The notes under the pieces were generated by a model. The model worked only from the letters and a program-made list of their open reading frames with translations. It was not told where the DNA came from and ran no database searches. Below are positions 1 to 10,556 of a DNA stretch of 58,150 bases, one piece after another. Source of the stretch: Ardenticatenaceae bacterium (lineage in GTDB: Bacteria; Chloroflexota; Anaerolineae; Promineifilales; Promineifilaceae); contig JACKBR010000029.1 of NCBI GenBank assembly GCA_020634495.1, positions 1 through 58,150 on the forward strand, written 5' to 3'. Made by a program: the position numbers and the translations under genes. Position 1 is the stretch's first letter, and every line of letters starts with the position of its first letter.

Positions 1-1191
1 GGCTTTGCGGGCGGCGGCCCGGGCGCGGGAGCTGGTCAGGCAGCGCTCAATGATCTTCTTGGCCTCACGCGGATTTTCTTCCAGATACAAATTGAAAGCG
101 TCGGCGGTGATGGAAGCCACAATGCCAGACACTTCGGCGTTCATCAGCTTCACCTTGGTTTGGCTTTCAAATTGGGGGTCGGGATGCTTCACGCTGATGA
201 CGGTGGTCAGCCCTTCGCGGGTATCGTCACTGGAGAAGTTGCTGTCTTTTTCTTTGAGGAAGTTATTTTTGCGAGCATAGCTGTTGATGACGCGGGTTAC
301 GGCCGTACGCACACCGGTCAAATGGGTGCCGCCATCTGGCGTGTAAATGGTATTGGCAAAAGCAAACTCAGAAATGGCAATGCCTTCGGTGTATTGCAGA
401 GCCACTTCCACATCAATGCCATCCTGCTCTTTTTGGTCATAAATGGGCGCATGAATTGGTTTGCGGTTGCGGTTCAGGTAGCGCACAAAGGATTTGACCC
501 CACCTTCAAAATAGAAGCTCATTTCACGCGGGGTAGACGGCCGTTCATCCCGCAGCTTCAAAAACACCCCACTGGTGACAAAAGCCATCTCCCGGAAGCG
601 GTTGAGCAATGTTTCAAAGCGATAGCTGGCATCTTCCTCAAAGATAATTTTGTCGAACAAGAAGTGCGTGGTGGTACCCGTTGGCTCCCCTTTGGCTGCC
701 TTGCCAATCTTTTTAACCGGGGCATCGGGAATGCCGCGCTGGTAGCGCTGGTACCAAACCGCTCCCTCCCGCCGTACCGTCACTTCCATCCATTCAGACA
801 GGGCATTGACGGCCGCAGCGCCCACGCCGTGCAAACCGCCAGACACTTTATAAGCATCGTTGTCGAACTTGCCCCCGGCGTGCAGCGTGGTGTGAACCAG
901 CTCCAGTGCCGACACTTTTTCTGTGGGATGCAGGGCCACGGGAATACCCACGCCATCATCCTGCACGCTAATGCTGTTGTCTTCGTGAATGGTGACCTCA
1001 ATACGGCCGCAGCGCCCGGCCAGCGCTTCGTCGATGGAGTTATCAACAATTTCATAAACCAGATGGTGCAACGCTTTTACATCGGTACCGCCCACGTACA
1101 TACCGGGACGGCGGCGCACCGCCTCCAGCCCTTTTAGAACCTGGATGCTGCTGGCATCATATCGTCTTTCCGCTTCGGTTTTTTTTGCCAT
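1..1191 (-). CDS. gyrB: DNA gyrase subunit B, N-terminal part (3' end outside window)
   Basis: This is the ATPase and transducer part of GyrB, the type II topoisomerase subunit that powers negative supercoiling with GyrA. The product starts MAKKTEAERRYDASSIQVL and continues with the family hallmark GLEAVRRRPGMYVG. The GHKL ATP site is visible as EIVDNSIDEAL, DDGVGIP and GGLHGVGAAAVNALS. The transducer region follows (TREGLTTVISVKHPDPQFE, then QTKVKLMN), and the frame is open to the window edge, so the toprim and C-terminal parts are missing here. A purine-rich ribosome binding site (GAGGA) lies 7 nt before the ATG. ParE is an alternative, because the halves that separate GyrB from ParE lie outside the window, but GyrB is the more likely single copy. 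Confidence 0.93.
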   Translation of the reverse strand, partial: MAKKTEAERRYDASSIQVLKGLEAVRRRPGMYVGGTDVKALHHLVYEIVDNSIDEALAGRCGRIEVTIHEDNSISVQDDGVGIPVALHPTEKVSALELVHTTLHAGGKFDNDAYKVSGGLHGVGAAAVNALSEWMEVTVRREGAVWYQRYQRGIPDAPVKKIGKAAKGEPTGTTTHFLFDKIIFEEDASYRFETLLNRFREMAFVTSGVFLKLRDERPSTPREMSFYFEGGVKSFVRYLNRNRKPIHAPIYDQKEQDGIDVEVALQYTEGIAISEFAFANTIYTPDGGTHLTGVRTAVTRVINSYARKNNFLKEKDSNFSSDDTREGLTTVISVKHPDPQFESQTKVKLMNAEVSGIVASITADAFNLYLEENPREAKKIIERCLTSSRARAAARKA

Positions 1192-1428
1192 GAAACGTTC
1201 CTCAAATAGTTACCGCTAATGGGGCAAAATTCAACCATCTGTTGCCTCAAAAAGGGGCAGCGCATCTGGCTGATCGCTTGTGAATGAAAGGGTAGTTGTT
1301 AGGAGAAAATAAGCTAATTTTGCCTCGATTTGACTACAATTTTACGAGGCATAATTGTACCACATTTGTTCTAAGCGGGGTAGTAAAACAAAAGGGGCAA
1401 GCTGGGACAATCTTGCATTTTCAACCCA
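1192..1428. other. gyrB upstream region with a small inverted repeat
   Basis: This spacer lies between the gyrB start and an interspersed repeat. It holds an inverted repeat GCCTCG...CGAGGC (1322-1350) and AT-rich sequence that could contain the gyrB promoter, including a TACAAT reading towards gyrB at 1354-1359. I see no convincing -35 partner and no open reading frame. Confidence 0.35.
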
Positions 1429-1528
1429 CCGGAGGCTAAAGCCATCCGGCTAGTTGTGGAAGCCCATTTGGGCTTGAAAAAAGGCCCTGTGGGCCTTTCA
1501 TAAATAGCGGTGGCGTTCACGCCTCCGC
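1429..1528. repeat. Interspersed multi-hairpin repeat, copy 1
   Basis: The element starts CCGGAGGCTAAAGCCATCCGG, then continues with GAAGCCC..GGGCTT, AAGGCCCTGTGGGCCTT and GCGGTGGCGTTCACGCCTCCGC, giving four small hairpins in a row. A second copy with the same order of hairpins and compensating loop changes is at 35091-35195. It lies between gyrB and the pullulanase gene, so it may also act in transcript ends. No protein is encoded. Confidence 0.75.
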
Positions 1529-1596
1529 GTACAAGAGGCAAACTGGTGGAAACGGCCGTTTCCACCAGCTTGCCCCAATGCCATATTGCAGGCTGC

Positions 1597-4500
1597 TTAA
1601 TGATGTGTGTCTGAACGTTTCCGCTGGCTGAACCAGGCCACAATCAGGGCCAGCAAAAAGCCGCCGCCCACAGCGCCCAGCCAGATGCCCCAGGGCGTGC
1701 CGGGGGCATTTTCAACGGCTTCCTCTGCCGTGCCGTGGGCGTCTTCCGCAGATTCTGCTGTGTCGGTCACCGTTTCCAATTCTTCAATGGGGGAGGATTC
1801 CTCGGCGTCAGTTTCCTCGGTGGGTTCCCCCTCAACCTCCACCGCGGCTTCATCGCTGCGGGTTGTGGGTACCGCGCTCCCTTCTGGCAAAACGAATACG
1901 GCCGTTGTCCAGGCCGGTATCGTAAACGTGCCGCTGGTCGCATCAAATGCGGCCGTTTTCACAATGTCATCCACCGAATTTTGCTGCACGGGATGCAGCG
2001 CCAGCGGATAGTCAACCGCTTCCGGCAAGGTGAAGACCACCTCATCTGGCGTGGCGTTAAACAAAACGATCACGCCATCGGAGTTGGGATCGAGGTTCTC
2101 GTCCGCCAAATCGCGCACGCTCATGGCAATAAAGCCCGGAATTTGCTCTGGCCCGGTGTTGTGGAATTGAAGGTGGTCCTGCACTTGTGCGGCCGTTTGC
2201 AGCCGGAACAGCGGCGAACTGGCCCGAATTTGCAGCAGCTCGCGGAAGGTGTCGCGGGCAAAAGCGATGTCGGCTGGCGTGGGGGCCAGGTCTGGATTGG
2301 CCAGCAGTGGCTGCATCGTCGGCCACATGCCCTGGTTGTCGCCCGCAGGCGGCAGGCCCACGCCCCAGTTGTTGCTCTGGTAAGTGAAGTCCAGCCGGTT
2401 AAACCAGTCGCCGGAATTGTAGCTGTTGCGATCCAGCGATTTAGATCGCAGCAAATCATCCCCGGCCTGGAAGAAGGGCACGCCCTGGCTAAACATCACG
2501 ATGGAGTTGCCCAACGTTTGCATTCTGGCGCGAACGGCCGTGCTGGTGTCCAGCGGCGCTTTGTACTGGATGATGTCAAACAGCGTCTCATTGTCGTGTT
2601 TAGAGATGTACACAATTTGCTCTTGCGGATCGGCCGTGTAGCCAGCCGGAGAGCCGTTGTAGCCCACATCTTGCCCCATAATCATCGTGCCGTCCGAGCC
2701 AAAAAAGCGGAAATCGCTTAAGTTACCGGCCAGGCCCAGCCGAACGATGTCCATGAAGTTTTGCAGCTGGATCAACTGCTCTGCCGGGCTGCCCTGGTCG
2801 GTTTCGTTGGGATAAACATACAGGCCATTCAAGAAACCCTGCTCCGTTTGCCCCCCAAACGGGCTGCCGCCACGAGCCGCATCCCGCAGCCGGTCGCTAA
2901 ACGTGCCAATGCCCGTGCCCGCCAGGTTAAACTGGGTGGCATTCACGCCACGGGCATTGCCCGCCACTTCGCCAAAGTCCCAGCCCTCGCCGTACAGATA
3001 GATATTTTTGCCGTCAACGCCATCGGCCTCCAGCGTCAGCGCGTCCAGGGCGGCGCGTACGGCCAGCATATCAGCTTTCATGTGGTGACCCATCAAATCA
3101 AAGCGGAAAGCGTCGATCTTGTACGCTTTGGCCCAGGTCACCACCGAGTCAACCATGAGCTTGCGCATCATGTCGTGTTCTGTGGCGGTGTTTTGGCAGC
3201 AGGTGCTTGTTTCCACGCGCCCCGTGCTGTTCAGCCGGTGGTAATAGCCTGGCACAATGCGATCCAGCACCGAAAACTCACCCTGGCCGCTGGCGTTGGT
3301 GTGGTTGTACACCACATCCATGACCACGCGCAGGCCAATTTCATCCAGCGCCTGCACCATGTCCCGAAACTCTACAATGCGGTTGATGCCTTCTGGGTTC
3401 ACAGCGTAGCTGCCCTCTGGCGCGGTGTAGTGGAAGGGATCGTAGCCCCAGTTAAACGGGTCCTGGTCGCGGATTTCAGCCAGCAATGCCTGCTGTTCCT
3501 CAGAATCGGGCGGCAGGCTGGCCAAATCGGCAAAGGATGGCGTGATCCAGGTCGATCTGTCCTCGTTGATGGTGGCGATGTCGAAGGTGGGCAGCAGATG
3601 CAGGTGCGTCAGCCCCGCCTGGGACAGCGCTGCCAGATGCTGCATTCCGTTGGAATCCATCACCGTGAAGGCGGAGTAGGTGCCTTGGAACGCTTCCGGC
3701 ACGCTGGGGTCGTTTGCGCTAAAGTCACGGATGTGCAGCTCGTAGATCACGATGTCTTCGGGGGCCGCGATGCCCGGTTTCACCACATCTTGCCAGCCGT
3801 CGGGCATGGTTGCCGGGTCGGTGAGATCGACAATCTGGCTGCGGGTGCTGTTGGTGGCCAGGCTAAAGGAGTAGGGGTCGGTCACCAGGTTGGTTTGTAC
3901 GCTGCTTTCTGAGGGCACATAAACCTGGACTTCATACAGATAATATTTTCCGGCCCAATCGGCCTCGCCGGTGACGGCCCAGGTGCCGCTGCTGGGCGTG
4001 GGGCGCATGGCCACAATTTCTGCTTCGGTATCGGGGTTGGCGTCGTCGAAGAGATGCAGGCTTACTTGCCGTGCCGTGGGTGCCCAAACGGTGAGGGTGG
4101 GCAGGCCATCGCTAAAGGTGACGCCCAGGTCGCCATCGTAGGGGTAGAGATCGTCCAGCACGCCGGGGATTTGCAGTCCGGCGGCATCAATGGTTTGGCC
4201 GGTTTCATCCTGGGCAGAAACGGCAATTTGCCCTTTCAGGGCGACGCGGGCCACGCTCAGGTCTTCTTCGCTGAACTTGAGGGCGGTGTAGCTGCGCAAA
4301 TGGGGGAATTTGGCCAGAACTTCATCGCTAAATCCATTGGGGTCCACGGTGAGGGGTACGGCCGTTCCCCCCGCAATGCCGTCGAAGCCCAGCGAAAATG
4401 CGCCGCCCAGCGGATCGTAATGGAAGAGGTAGTGGTTGCCGGGGGCATCTTCAATGTTCCAGGCAATGGTGTCTTGAGCCACCCAGTGGGCGCTGGGCTG

Positions 4501-5928
4501 GTTGATGTTGCCCTGTATGCCGCCGGAACCGACGGAAATGTTCAATAGATTGCTCCTTGAGTCAAAGGTGAAGGTAACCAGGGTATCGGCTTCCTGCACG
4601 CTGAAAGGAATGTTGGCCCCATCTTGTGCGCCACCTTCGCCGTAGTTCACGTCCCAGGTGCCGTTGACGGCCACCTTGGCTTCGTATTCGCCCACGGGAA
4701 TGCTCACGGTTTGGAAGGTAAAGGTGCCATCGCCGTCCGGGTCTTGCAGCCAGGAGGCCAGGCAGCTGGGCATCCAATCTTCGGCACAGCCAAGTTCATC
4801 TTGGAAGCTGCCGGGCACGTTGGCAATGAGGCTGTTCACGCTGTCGGCGACCCAGCCCGTTTGGTTGTCAAAGTAGAAAGTGACGCTGCTGTCTGCGGTC
4901 AGGGAGAGGGGGATGTTGGCACCGCCGGGTTCGGCATTGAGGCCAAAGTTCACGTCCCAGGTGCCGTTGAGGGCCACTTTGTATTCGTAGTCGCCAGCGG
5001 GAATGTCGAAGGTGCCGCTGAATAGCTGGTTTTCCTCGCTGTAGGTGAGTTCGGTGTTGGTGCAGTCTGGCGCCCAATCGCCAGCGCAGCCCAGCACAGA
5101 TTGAATGGTGCCGGGGATGACAACCAGGTCGGGGAAGGCGGCTGCTGCCGGGGGCAAGCCCCCGCCGCTGCTCTGGTTGGCCAGGTCGGCGGGAATGTCG
5201 TCGCTGGCTTCGATGGTAAGCAGGTTGGCGCTGGGATCGTAAACAAAGACGACTGCTTGCCCTTCGCCGACGGTAAAGGGAATGTTAGCTCCGTCTAGCT
5301 CGCCATCCAGCCCGTAGTTCACGTCCCAACTTTGGTTGAGAGCAACTTTGGCTTCGTAGTCGCCTGCGGGAATGCTGGCGGTGATGAAGGTGTAGAGGCC
5401 GTCGCCGTTGGGGTCTTGCAGCATGGAGCGCAGGCAGTCGGGTGCCCATTCTCCGGCGCAGCCAATTTCATCCTGAAAGTCACCGGGCACGGTGGCGATG
5501 AGGCTGTTGAGGCTATCGCTAACCCAGCGGGTTTTGTGGTCGTACCAGAAGGTGACGGGGCCATCTTCGGCAACTTCCAGGGGAATGTTGGGGCCGTAAT
5601 ATTCGGCGTTGAGGCCGTAGTTATCGTCCCAGGTGCCGTTGAGGGCGGCTTTGTATTCGTAGCTGCCTGCGGGCAGGTTGAAGGTGGCCAGCCAGATGTC
5701 GTTGGCGTCGTCGTAGGCGAGCTGGCTTTCGGCGCAGGTGGTGTTCCATTCGCCCGCGCAGCCAATTTCTGGCTGGATGGTTCCGGCGATGGTGACTGTG
5801 TCTGGTGGGGGAATGCTAGCGGGGTCGTCGGTTTGGGCGCTGGCGGATACGGCCGTTACCGCCAAACCTAATAAAATAACAAAAACGAGGCGAATCTTGC
5901 CCCAGATGGTAACGCTTTTTTCTCTCAT
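1597..5928 (-). CDS. Exported, membrane-anchored pullulanase (GH13) with four X25-like domains
   Basis: This debranching enzyme should hydrolyse alpha-1,6 links in pullulan, starch or glycogen outside the cell. An N-terminal signal peptide is followed by four repeats of about 100 residues starting near 44, 146, 268 and 368. Each has a GCAGEW-type Cys motif, a [11 protein letters not shown] motif and a G.NIP motif, as in the X25 domains of amylopullulanases. A CBM48-like domain ([18 protein letters not shown], near 608) leads into the GH13 barrel: DVVYNHT (~869), AFRFDLMG with the Asp nucleophile (~938), YGEGW with the acid Glu (~978) and SKHDNET (~1109). A Thr/Glu-rich linker, one membrane helix and a short basic tail end the protein. 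I chose the ATG at 5928 because GGAG sits 5 nt upstream; an in-frame start at 5949 is less likely. Confidence 0.93.
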   Translation of the reverse strand: MREKSVTIWGKIRLVFVILLGLAVTAVSASAQTDDPASIPPPDTVTIAGTIQPEIGCAGEWNTTCAESQLAYDDANDIWLATFNLPAGSYEYKAALNGTWDDNYGLNAEYYGPNIPLEVAEDGPVTFWYDHKTRWVSDSLNSLIATVPGDFQDEIGCAGEWAPDCLRSMLQDPNGDGLYTFITASIPAGDYEAKVALNQSWDVNYGLDGELDGANIPFTVGEGQAVVFVYDPSANLLTIEASDDIPADLANQSSGGGLPPAAAAFPDLVVIPGTIQSVLGCAGDWAPDCTNTELTYSEENQLFSGTFDIPAGDYEYKVALNGTWDVNFGLNAEPGGANIPLSLTADSSVTFYFDNQTGWVADSVNSLIANVPGSFQDELGCAEDWMPSCLASWLQDPDGDGTFTFQTVSIPVGEYEAKVAVNGTWDVNYGEGGAQDGANIPFSVQEADTLVTFTFDSRSNLLNISVGSGGIQGNINQPSAHWVAQDTIAWNIEDAPGNHYLFHYDPLGGAFSLGFDGIAGGTAVPLTVDPNGFSDEVLAKFPHLRSYTALKFSEEDLSVARVALKGQIAVSAQDETGQTIDAAGLQIPGVLDDLYPYDGDLGVTFSDGLPTLTVWAPTARQVSLHLFDDANPDTEAEIVAMRPTPSSGTWAVTGEADWAGKYYLYEVQVYVPSESSVQTNLVTDPYSFSLATNSTRSQIVDLTDPATMPDGWQDVVKPGIAAPEDIVIYELHIRDFSANDPSVPEAFQGTYSAFTVMDSNGMQHLAALSQAGLTHLHLLPTFDIATINEDRSTWITPSFADLASLPPDSEEQQALLAEIRDQDPFNWGYDPFHYTAPEGSYAVNPEGINRIVEFRDMVQALDEIGLRVVMDVVYNHTNASGQGEFSVLDRIVPGYYHRLNSTGRVETSTCCQNTATEHDMMRKLMVDSVVTWAKAYKIDAFRFDLMGHHMKADMLAVRAALDALTLEADGVDGKNIYLYGEGWDFGEVAGNARGVNATQFNLAGTGIGTFSDRLRDAARGGSPFGGQTEQGFLNGLYVYPNETDQGSPAEQLIQLQNFMDIVRLGLAGNLSDFRFFGSDGTMIMGQDVGYNGSPAGYTADPQEQIVYISKHDNETLFDIIQYKAPLDTSTAVRARMQTLGNSIVMFSQGVPFFQAGDDLLRSKSLDRNSYNSGDWFNRLDFTYQSNNWGVGLPPAGDNQGMWPTMQPLLANPDLAPTPADIAFARDTFRELLQIRASSPLFRLQTAAQVQDHLQFHNTGPEQIPGFIAMSVRDLADENLDPNSDGVIVLFNATPDEVVFTLPEAVDYPLALHPVQQNSVDDIVKTAAFDATSGTFTIPAWTTAVFVLPEGSAVPTTRSDEAAVEVEGEPTEETDAEESSPIEELETVTDTAESAEDAHGTAEEAVENAPGTPWGIWLGAVGGGFLLALIVAWFSQRKRSDTHH

Positions 5929-6087
5929 GGTTTCTCCACAAAGCATCATATTGATCGTCGTGCGGTTTTGTTAAAAGGCGTGGGTGTACGCAAATACCTC
6001 TTCATTTTACGACAAACGGAAACGGCCGTCATCTGTTGCGTGTGCAGCTAAATTATAGAGAATGGGTTGGGGGAAACGGCCGTTTGT

Positions 6088-8328
6088 CTAAGGGGTGTGT
6101 GCCGGGAGCGGGCATTCAAGCAGGGCAGCCGCTAACTGCTCAATTTTCATCGGTTTGCTGATGTAATCATCCATGCCATTCGCCAGATAATTTTCCCGGT
6201 CGCTGCTGAGGGCGTTGGCCGTCAGGGCAATGATGTACGGTTGTTTATGCGGCAGCCACTGCTGGCGGATGAGCCTGGTGGCGGTTACGCCATCCATCAC
6301 CGGCATTTGCACGTCCATCAGAACGACGTTGTACGTTTGTTGGCGGAGGGCAAGCAGCGCTTCTTGGCCGTTGGAAACCACATCTGCTTTGTACCCAAGC
6401 CGTTCTAACATGCGCAAGGCTACTTTTTGGTTAATAAGATTATCTTCTGCCAACAAAATCGTTAAGGGGTGCTCCTGGCTCATTCTGTTGGAAACGGCCG
6501 TTGGTTTTTCAAGCCCGGGTGAGGTTGCTACCTGCCTATGCCCCTGGCCCAGCAGCTGAATAAGCATGTCGTACAGCTGCGACTGCTTAACGGGTTTTAC
6601 CATGTGGGCATTAAATAAACGGCCGTCGCTGGTTTCTTTGTGAATGCCAAGCGAGGTTAACAAAACAATCGGCAGCGACACATCATCATACGTTTTGCGA
6701 ATGTTGGTCGCCAGCTCACGGCCATCCATTTGGGGCATTTGCATGTCTAAGATGGCAACGTCAAAGGGAGTGGGGCTGTTTTTTAATATGGCCAGCGCTT
6801 CGGCCCCAGAGGCCGCCAATTCGGCATGTATCTCCCAAGATTCTGCCTGACGCGCCAGAATTTTGCGATTCGTTTCGTTGTCATCCACAATGAGAAGACG
6901 CTTGCCTTCGAGCACGGGCTGGTCAAAACTTAGAAACGCAGGCTGGGCAAAGGGGGCAACGGCCGTTGTAATGGTAAAATGAAACGTGGAGCCTTTCCCC
7001 TCTTCACTCTCCAGCCACATGCTGCCCCCCATCAGCTCCGTTAGCTCTTTGCTAATGACTAGCCCCAGCCCCGTGCCGCCATATTTGCGCGTGGTGGATG
7101 AGTCTACCTGGCTAAATGATTTGAAAAGCCGCTCTTGGTTCGCCAAAGAAATGCCAATGCCTGTATCTTTTATCGAAAAATGGGTTCGCATTTGCCCTTC
7201 TGCAACCACCTGACTTTCCACGCAAACAACCACCTCGCCTTCGTGGGTGAACTTAAGCGCATTGCTTAGCAAATTAACCAGAATTTGCCGCAGCCGGGTC
7301 ACATCTCCCATCAGCGTTGACGGTGTCGTGTGATGAATATAATGGGTTAGCTCTAGCCCTTTGGCGGCAGCTTGCGCGGCAACCATGTCAAGCGCATCTT
7401 CAACTATCCGCCGAACGTTCATCGGCTGAATTTCCAGCTCCAGCTGACCCGCTTCAATTTTAGAGAAATCCAGAATATCGTTGATGATGGTTAATAGACT
7501 ATCGCCACTCTTGCGAATGGTTTCAATAAAATCTACCTGTTCGGCCGTTAGCGGTGTATCTAAAACCAGCCCGGTCATGCCGATAATGCCATTGAGTGGG
7601 GTGCGAATTTCATGGCTCATGTTGGCCAAAAATTCTGATTTGGCCTTGGTGGCAGCCTCGGCAGCTTCTTTAGAGACGGTTGTTTCGCGCAGCTGCTGAA
7701 TAGTTGAATTCAAAGCCAGGCGATGTCCCTCGGCTTTGGCGAGCATTTCACGGAAGTTTTTGCTAACCAGGTAGGTAAAAACCACCATAACAAAAATGCC
7801 GCTGCTCAACGTGATGAGCGTTTCGAATGATTGTTGTTGAGCTGTTTTTGTGATTGGCGGAATAATGTTGTTGATCTCGCCATAATAAAACAGGATGAGA
7901 CTCAAAATGGCGGCGACCATATAAACCAGCGCGGCCCTGTTGCCTAAAATGACACCCGTGACAAAAACCATGGCCACAAGAAATACCGGGCCGCCGCCAT
8001 TGATTCCCCCAGAAACCCAAATAGCATACAAGATGACCAGGAACATGAAGGTGATGTAAATAAGGGCTGTCAGTCGAACATACCCTTTTTTATTGAAAAC
8101 CAGGGCGATATATTCAGCCGTGATGCTAAAAAAAAGGACGGGCAGGGTTGCTGGGTTCAGAAAGAAGGAAGGGGGAATGATAACGGCACAAAGTATGATG
8201 GACGCAAGCAAAATGATATGCAACATTCCGGCTACACGATTCTGTTCGTGGTCCGGAAATGATGGCGGTGATGCGAAGGCGAGAACTTGCTTTTGTAACG
8301 TTTTGATTTGCAAATCGACAATAACCAA
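6088..8328 (-). CDS. Hybrid sensor histidine kinase with two receiver domains
   Basis: This is a membrane-bound hybrid sensor kinase of two-component signalling. About 190 N-terminal residues form a multi-pass membrane sensor with no extracytoplasmic domain of size. The dimerisation H-box [14 protein letters not shown] lies near 238. The ATPase domain shows [14 protein letters not shown] (~346), KDTGIGIS and [13 protein letters not shown]. Two receivers follow: [10 protein letters not shown] with [10 protein letters not shown] (~479-527) and [12 protein letters not shown] with [11 protein letters not shown] (~622-671), both with the phospho-acceptor Asp. There is no output domain or HPt, so phosphate must pass to a partner elsewhere. 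The start used is a TTG without a clear ribosome binding site; an internal ATG at 8226 is the next candidate. It is divergent from the Mrr operon. Confidence 0.9.
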   Translation of the reverse strand: MVIVDLQIKTLQKQVLAFASPPSFPDHEQNRVAGMLHIILLASIILCAVIIPPSFFLNPATLPVLFFSITAEYIALVFNKKGYVRLTALIYITFMFLVILYAIWVSGGINGGGPVFLVAMVFVTGVILGNRAALVYMVAAILSLILFYYGEINNIIPPITKTAQQQSFETLITLSSGIFVMVVFTYLVSKNFREMLAKAEGHRLALNSTIQQLRETTVSKEAAEAATKAKSEFLANMSHEIRTPLNGIIGMTGLVLDTPLTAEQVDFIETIRKSGDSLLTIINDILDFSKIEAGQLELEIQPMNVRRIVEDALDMVAAQAAAKGLELTHYIHHTTPSTLMGDVTRLRQILVNLLSNALKFTHEGEVVVCVESQVVAEGQMRTHFSIKDTGIGISLANQERLFKSFSQVDSSTTRKYGGTGLGLVISKELTELMGGSMWLESEEGKGSTFHFTITTAVAPFAQPAFLSFDQPVLEGKRLLIVDDNETNRKILARQAESWEIHAELAASGAEALAILKNSPTPFDVAILDMQMPQMDGRELATNIRKTYDDVSLPIVLLTSLGIHKETSDGRLFNAHMVKPVKQSQLYDMLIQLLGQGHRQVATSPGLEKPTAVSNRMSQEHPLTILLAEDNLINQKVALRMLERLGYKADVVSNGQEALLALRQQTYNVVLMDVQMPVMDGVTATRLIRQQWLPHKQPYIIALTANALSSDRENYLANGMDDYISKPMKIEQLAAALLECPLPAHTP

Positions 8329-8352
8329 TTTTGGAAGAAATTTATTGTTTGT

Positions 8353-8381
8353 AGATTACGAGATTGGCGTGAAGGAAACAA
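8353..8381 (-). promoter_or_regulatory. Predicted promoter of the hybrid kinase gene
   Basis: Reading on the minus strand, TTGTTT (8376-8381) is followed after 17 bp by TAATCT (8353-8358). Transcription would begin near 8346, giving a leader of under 20 nt before the TTG start. The boxes match the sigma-70 consensus only in part. Confidence 0.3.
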
Positions 8382-8416
8382 TCGGATCATCGTACTAGCA
8401 AAGGCTGTTCTTTTGT

Positions 8417-8445
8417 TTGGGGATTTTGCCAGTCACGTTTACAAT
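8417..8445 (+). promoter_or_regulatory. Predicted promoter of the Mrr operon, leaderless type
   Basis: TTGGGG at 8417-8422 is followed after 17 bp by TACAAT at 8440-8445. The ATG of the Mrr gene is 7 nt beyond the -10 box, so the transcript would begin at or next to the start codon. Three other genes in the window show the same arrangement. Confidence 0.5.
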
Positions 8446-8452
8446 TCTGCTT

Positions 8453-9136
8453 ATGGTAGTACGCACAGAATGGCGCTTTCGCCAACAGTCCCCACAGTTT
8501 AGGCCACAGAAGCATCAGCCTGTATCTAATCAGAATTATTGGATGGTTGGTTTGTTAACGGCCGTTTACCTTTTTTGGCTGCTCGTGCGTATTTTTAGCC
8601 AACCAGGCTGGTTGTTAAGCCTGCCGCCGTTATTAACAGAATTAATCCGGCTGGTTGAATTTAGCTGGCTGGCAACGCTGATTGTGTTGTGGGGCATGAT
8701 CTGGTGGCGCGGTAAGCAAGAAAATTTACGGCCGTTGGAGCCGCTGAGCCTGGAGCAGCTTTATAATTTGCATCCGGCCGAATTTGAGCGGTATGTGGCC
8801 CGGCTGTTTAGGCAAAAAGGGTATAAGGTGGTTGTGCGGGGACGGAGCGGCGATTTGGGGGTTGATTTGGTGATCACGCGCCACGGCGGCAAACGGGCAA
8901 TTGCTCAATGCAAGCGGTATCGCAACACCATTGGGCCAGACATTGTGCGCGAGCTGTACGGCACGCTCATTCATGAAGGCGTTTCCCACGCCTTTTTGGT
9001 GACCACTGCCAGCATTTCTGACTCGGCACGCGCCTGGGCACAGGGAAAACCCATGACTTTAATTGACGGGCCGATGCTGGTGACGCTTGCCCGTTCCCTG
9101 CAATTGCCCCCTTCCTTTCCTTCTGAAACCTCATGA
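8453..9136 (+). CDS. Membrane-anchored Mrr-like restriction endonuclease
   Basis: Two hydrophobic segments (about residues 30-50 and 60-85) are followed by a cytoplasmic Mrr-type nuclease domain. The Mrr family cleaves DNA, often methylated DNA, with a PD-(D/E)xK fold. The active-site pattern is visible: GDLGVDLV (about 133-140) gives the Asp, and AIAQCKRY (about 150-157) gives the QxK motif, preceded by FERYVARLFRQKGYKV. I chose the ATG at 8453 because a TACAAT -10 box lies 7 nt before it; an in-frame TTG at 8417 would overlap that promoter. The stop overlaps the next ATG (ATGA). Membrane-tethered Mrr proteins of this layout are common, and their substrate is generally unproven. Confidence 0.82.
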   Translation: MVVRTEWRFRQQSPQFRPQKHQPVSNQNYWMVGLLTAVYLFWLLVRIFSQPGWLLSLPPLLTELIRLVEFSWLATLIVLWGMIWWRGKQENLRPLEPLSLEQLYNLHPAEFERYVARLFRQKGYKVVVRGRSGDLGVDLVITRHGGKRAIAQCKRYRNTIGPDIVRELYGTLIHEGVSHAFLVTTASISDSARAWAQGKPMTLIDGPMLVTLARSLQLPPSFPSETS

Positions 9137-9756
9137 ACTACCTCGAAAAAACGCAGGAAACGTATCGGCAAATTGCTGCGGCTTATGCGTTGGCCTGGCA
9201 AAAGCGTGGCCAAATTGAAGCCGAGCTACAAAAATTTGTGGCGCTGCTGCCGGAGGGTGCAACGGTTTTGGATGTGGGTTGTGGGCCTGGGCTTGATACG
9301 GCCGTTCTCCAATCTCACCACCTAAACGTCATCGGCCTGGACTACAGCCACGAAATGATGCGGGTGGGGCGCGATGAACACAATTGCCTGGCTCCCTTTG
9401 TCCAGGCAGACATGCGTCACCTCCCCGTGGGGCAACAAATAGATGGAATTTGGGCCAGCGCCTCTTTGCTGCATCTGCAACGGGAAGACCTGTTACCGAC
9501 ATTGTTAGGGTTTTGGCGCGTTCTTAAGCCAAACGGGGTACTCTACCTTTCTGTGAAGCTTGGCGTGGGGGAAGAATGGGTGCTTACAGAAAAATATGAC
9601 CATCATTTGCCCCGCTTTTTCACCTTTTGGCAGCCAGAAACGTTGGATCCATTGCTGGAAACGGCCGCTTTCGACATCATCGACGGCTGGCAAGACCAAG
9701 GGACGCGGGATGTGTGGCTTGTGCGTTTTGGGCAAAAGCGGGAGACTGAACCATGA
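9133..9756 (+). CDS. Class I SAM-dependent methyltransferase
   Basis: This 207-residue protein has the Rossmann-fold SAM-binding motif VLDVGCGPGLDT (about 46-57), the acidic end of strand 2 (VIGLDYSHEMM) and motif ADMRHLPV. It matches small-molecule or protein methyltransferases of the UbiE/Tam type and lacks the target-recognition region and NPPY/DPPY motif of DNA methylases, so it is not an obvious partner modification enzyme for the upstream nuclease. It starts in a 4-nt ATGA overlap with that gene and ends in a 4-nt overlap with the next, so its translation is probably coupled. Substrate unknown. Confidence 0.85.
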   Translation: MNYLEKTQETYRQIAAAYALAWQKRGQIEAELQKFVALLPEGATVLDVGCGPGLDTAVLQSHHLNVIGLDYSHEMMRVGRDEHNCLAPFVQADMRHLPVGQQIDGIWASASLLHLQREDLLPTLLGFWRVLKPNGVLYLSVKLGVGEEWVLTEKYDHHLPRFFTFWQPETLDPLLETAAFDIIDGWQDQGTRDVWLVRFGQKRETEP

Positions 9757-10556
9757 ATTTGAGCGAATACAATCAATTTACTGAAGAGCTGCGCTTGAAG
9801 CTGGCCGGAGATGATCGCGTGTTGGCCCTGATTGCCCTAGGCTCTATGGCCCAGCAAGATTACCAGCCAGACGAATGGTCTGACCACGATTTTTTTGTCA
9901 TCACCATTCAGGGCGTGCAGGAAGATATGCGCCAGGATTTATCCTGGCTGCCCCGGCCAAATGATCTGGTCTTTCACTTTCGGGAAACGGAACACGGCAT
10001 CAAGGCCTTGTATCCCGGCGGACATTTGCTGGAGTTTGCCGTTTTTAATGAAGATGAGCTGCAAATGGCCCGGCTAAACCGCTACCGCGTTTTGCTAGAC
10101 AAGGCAAACCTGGCTCCCCAACTGGCTGAGCTGGAGCTGGCAACTCAGGATTTTGTAACGCATTCTCACAAAGCGCCCGAACAGCGGTTTGCTGAATTTT
10201 TAATGAATCTGTTTGTGGGCGTGGGGCGGCAGGCGCGGGGCGAAGCGTTGAGCGGTCAGCAATTTATTAAAACCTATGCGCTGACTCATTTGCTGCACCT
10301 GCTGGCGCAGTTTAAAACATCAGAGCGGGCGCATTTGTTGGATAACCTGGACCCGTTTCGCCGCTTTGAGCAGGTGTTTCCCGCCCTGGGTTTAGAACTG
10401 AATCAGGCTTTGGCCCAAAATACGTTTGTGGCGGCTGAGGGCTTGCTGGCGATGGCCGTGCGTGAGATACGGCCGTTCCTCAACAACTTCCCAGATGCGG
10501 CCGTAGCAGAAGTGCAGCAGCTCATCACCAAAGCCAAACAGGAGCATTCAATTTGA
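9753..10556 (+). CDS. Nucleotidyltransferase, aminoglycoside 6-adenylyltransferase-like
   Basis: The N-terminal region carries a nucleotidyltransferase signature: LIALGSMAQQDY (about 26-37) followed by DEWSDHDFFVIT, where the two Asp residues would bind metal. This pattern is close to the ANT(6)/AadK group, which adenylylates streptomycin, but many homologues have no known drug substrate. The C-terminal part is helical. The gene overlaps its neighbours by 4 nt upstream and by 4 nt (TTGA) downstream, so it is in the middle of a four-gene operon. Whether it confers resistance cannot be told from sequence. Confidence 0.75.
   Translation: MNLSEYNQFTEELRLKLAGDDRVLALIALGSMAQQDYQPDEWSDHDFFVITIQGVQEDMRQDLSWLPRPNDLVFHFRETEHGIKALYPGGHLLEFAVFNEDELQMARLNRYRVLLDKANLAPQLAELELATQDFVTHSHKAPEQRFAEFLMNLFVGVGRQARGEALSGQQFIKTYALTHLLHLLAQFKTSERAHLLDNLDPFRRFEQVFPALGLELNQALAQNTFVAAEGLLAMAVREIRPFLNNFPDAAVAEVQQLITKAKQEHSI

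Noticed and set aside
160..1137. Long plus-strand frame opposite gyrB
   Set aside because: Antisense shadow of a clearly conserved GyrB frame; its translation has no recognisable domain and a composition typical of shadows in GC-rich DNA.
8453..9756. Classical restriction-modification pair (Mrr plus DNA methylase)
   Set aside because: The methyltransferase lacks DNA-methylase catalytic motifs such as NPPY/DPPY or PCQ and a target-recognition domain.
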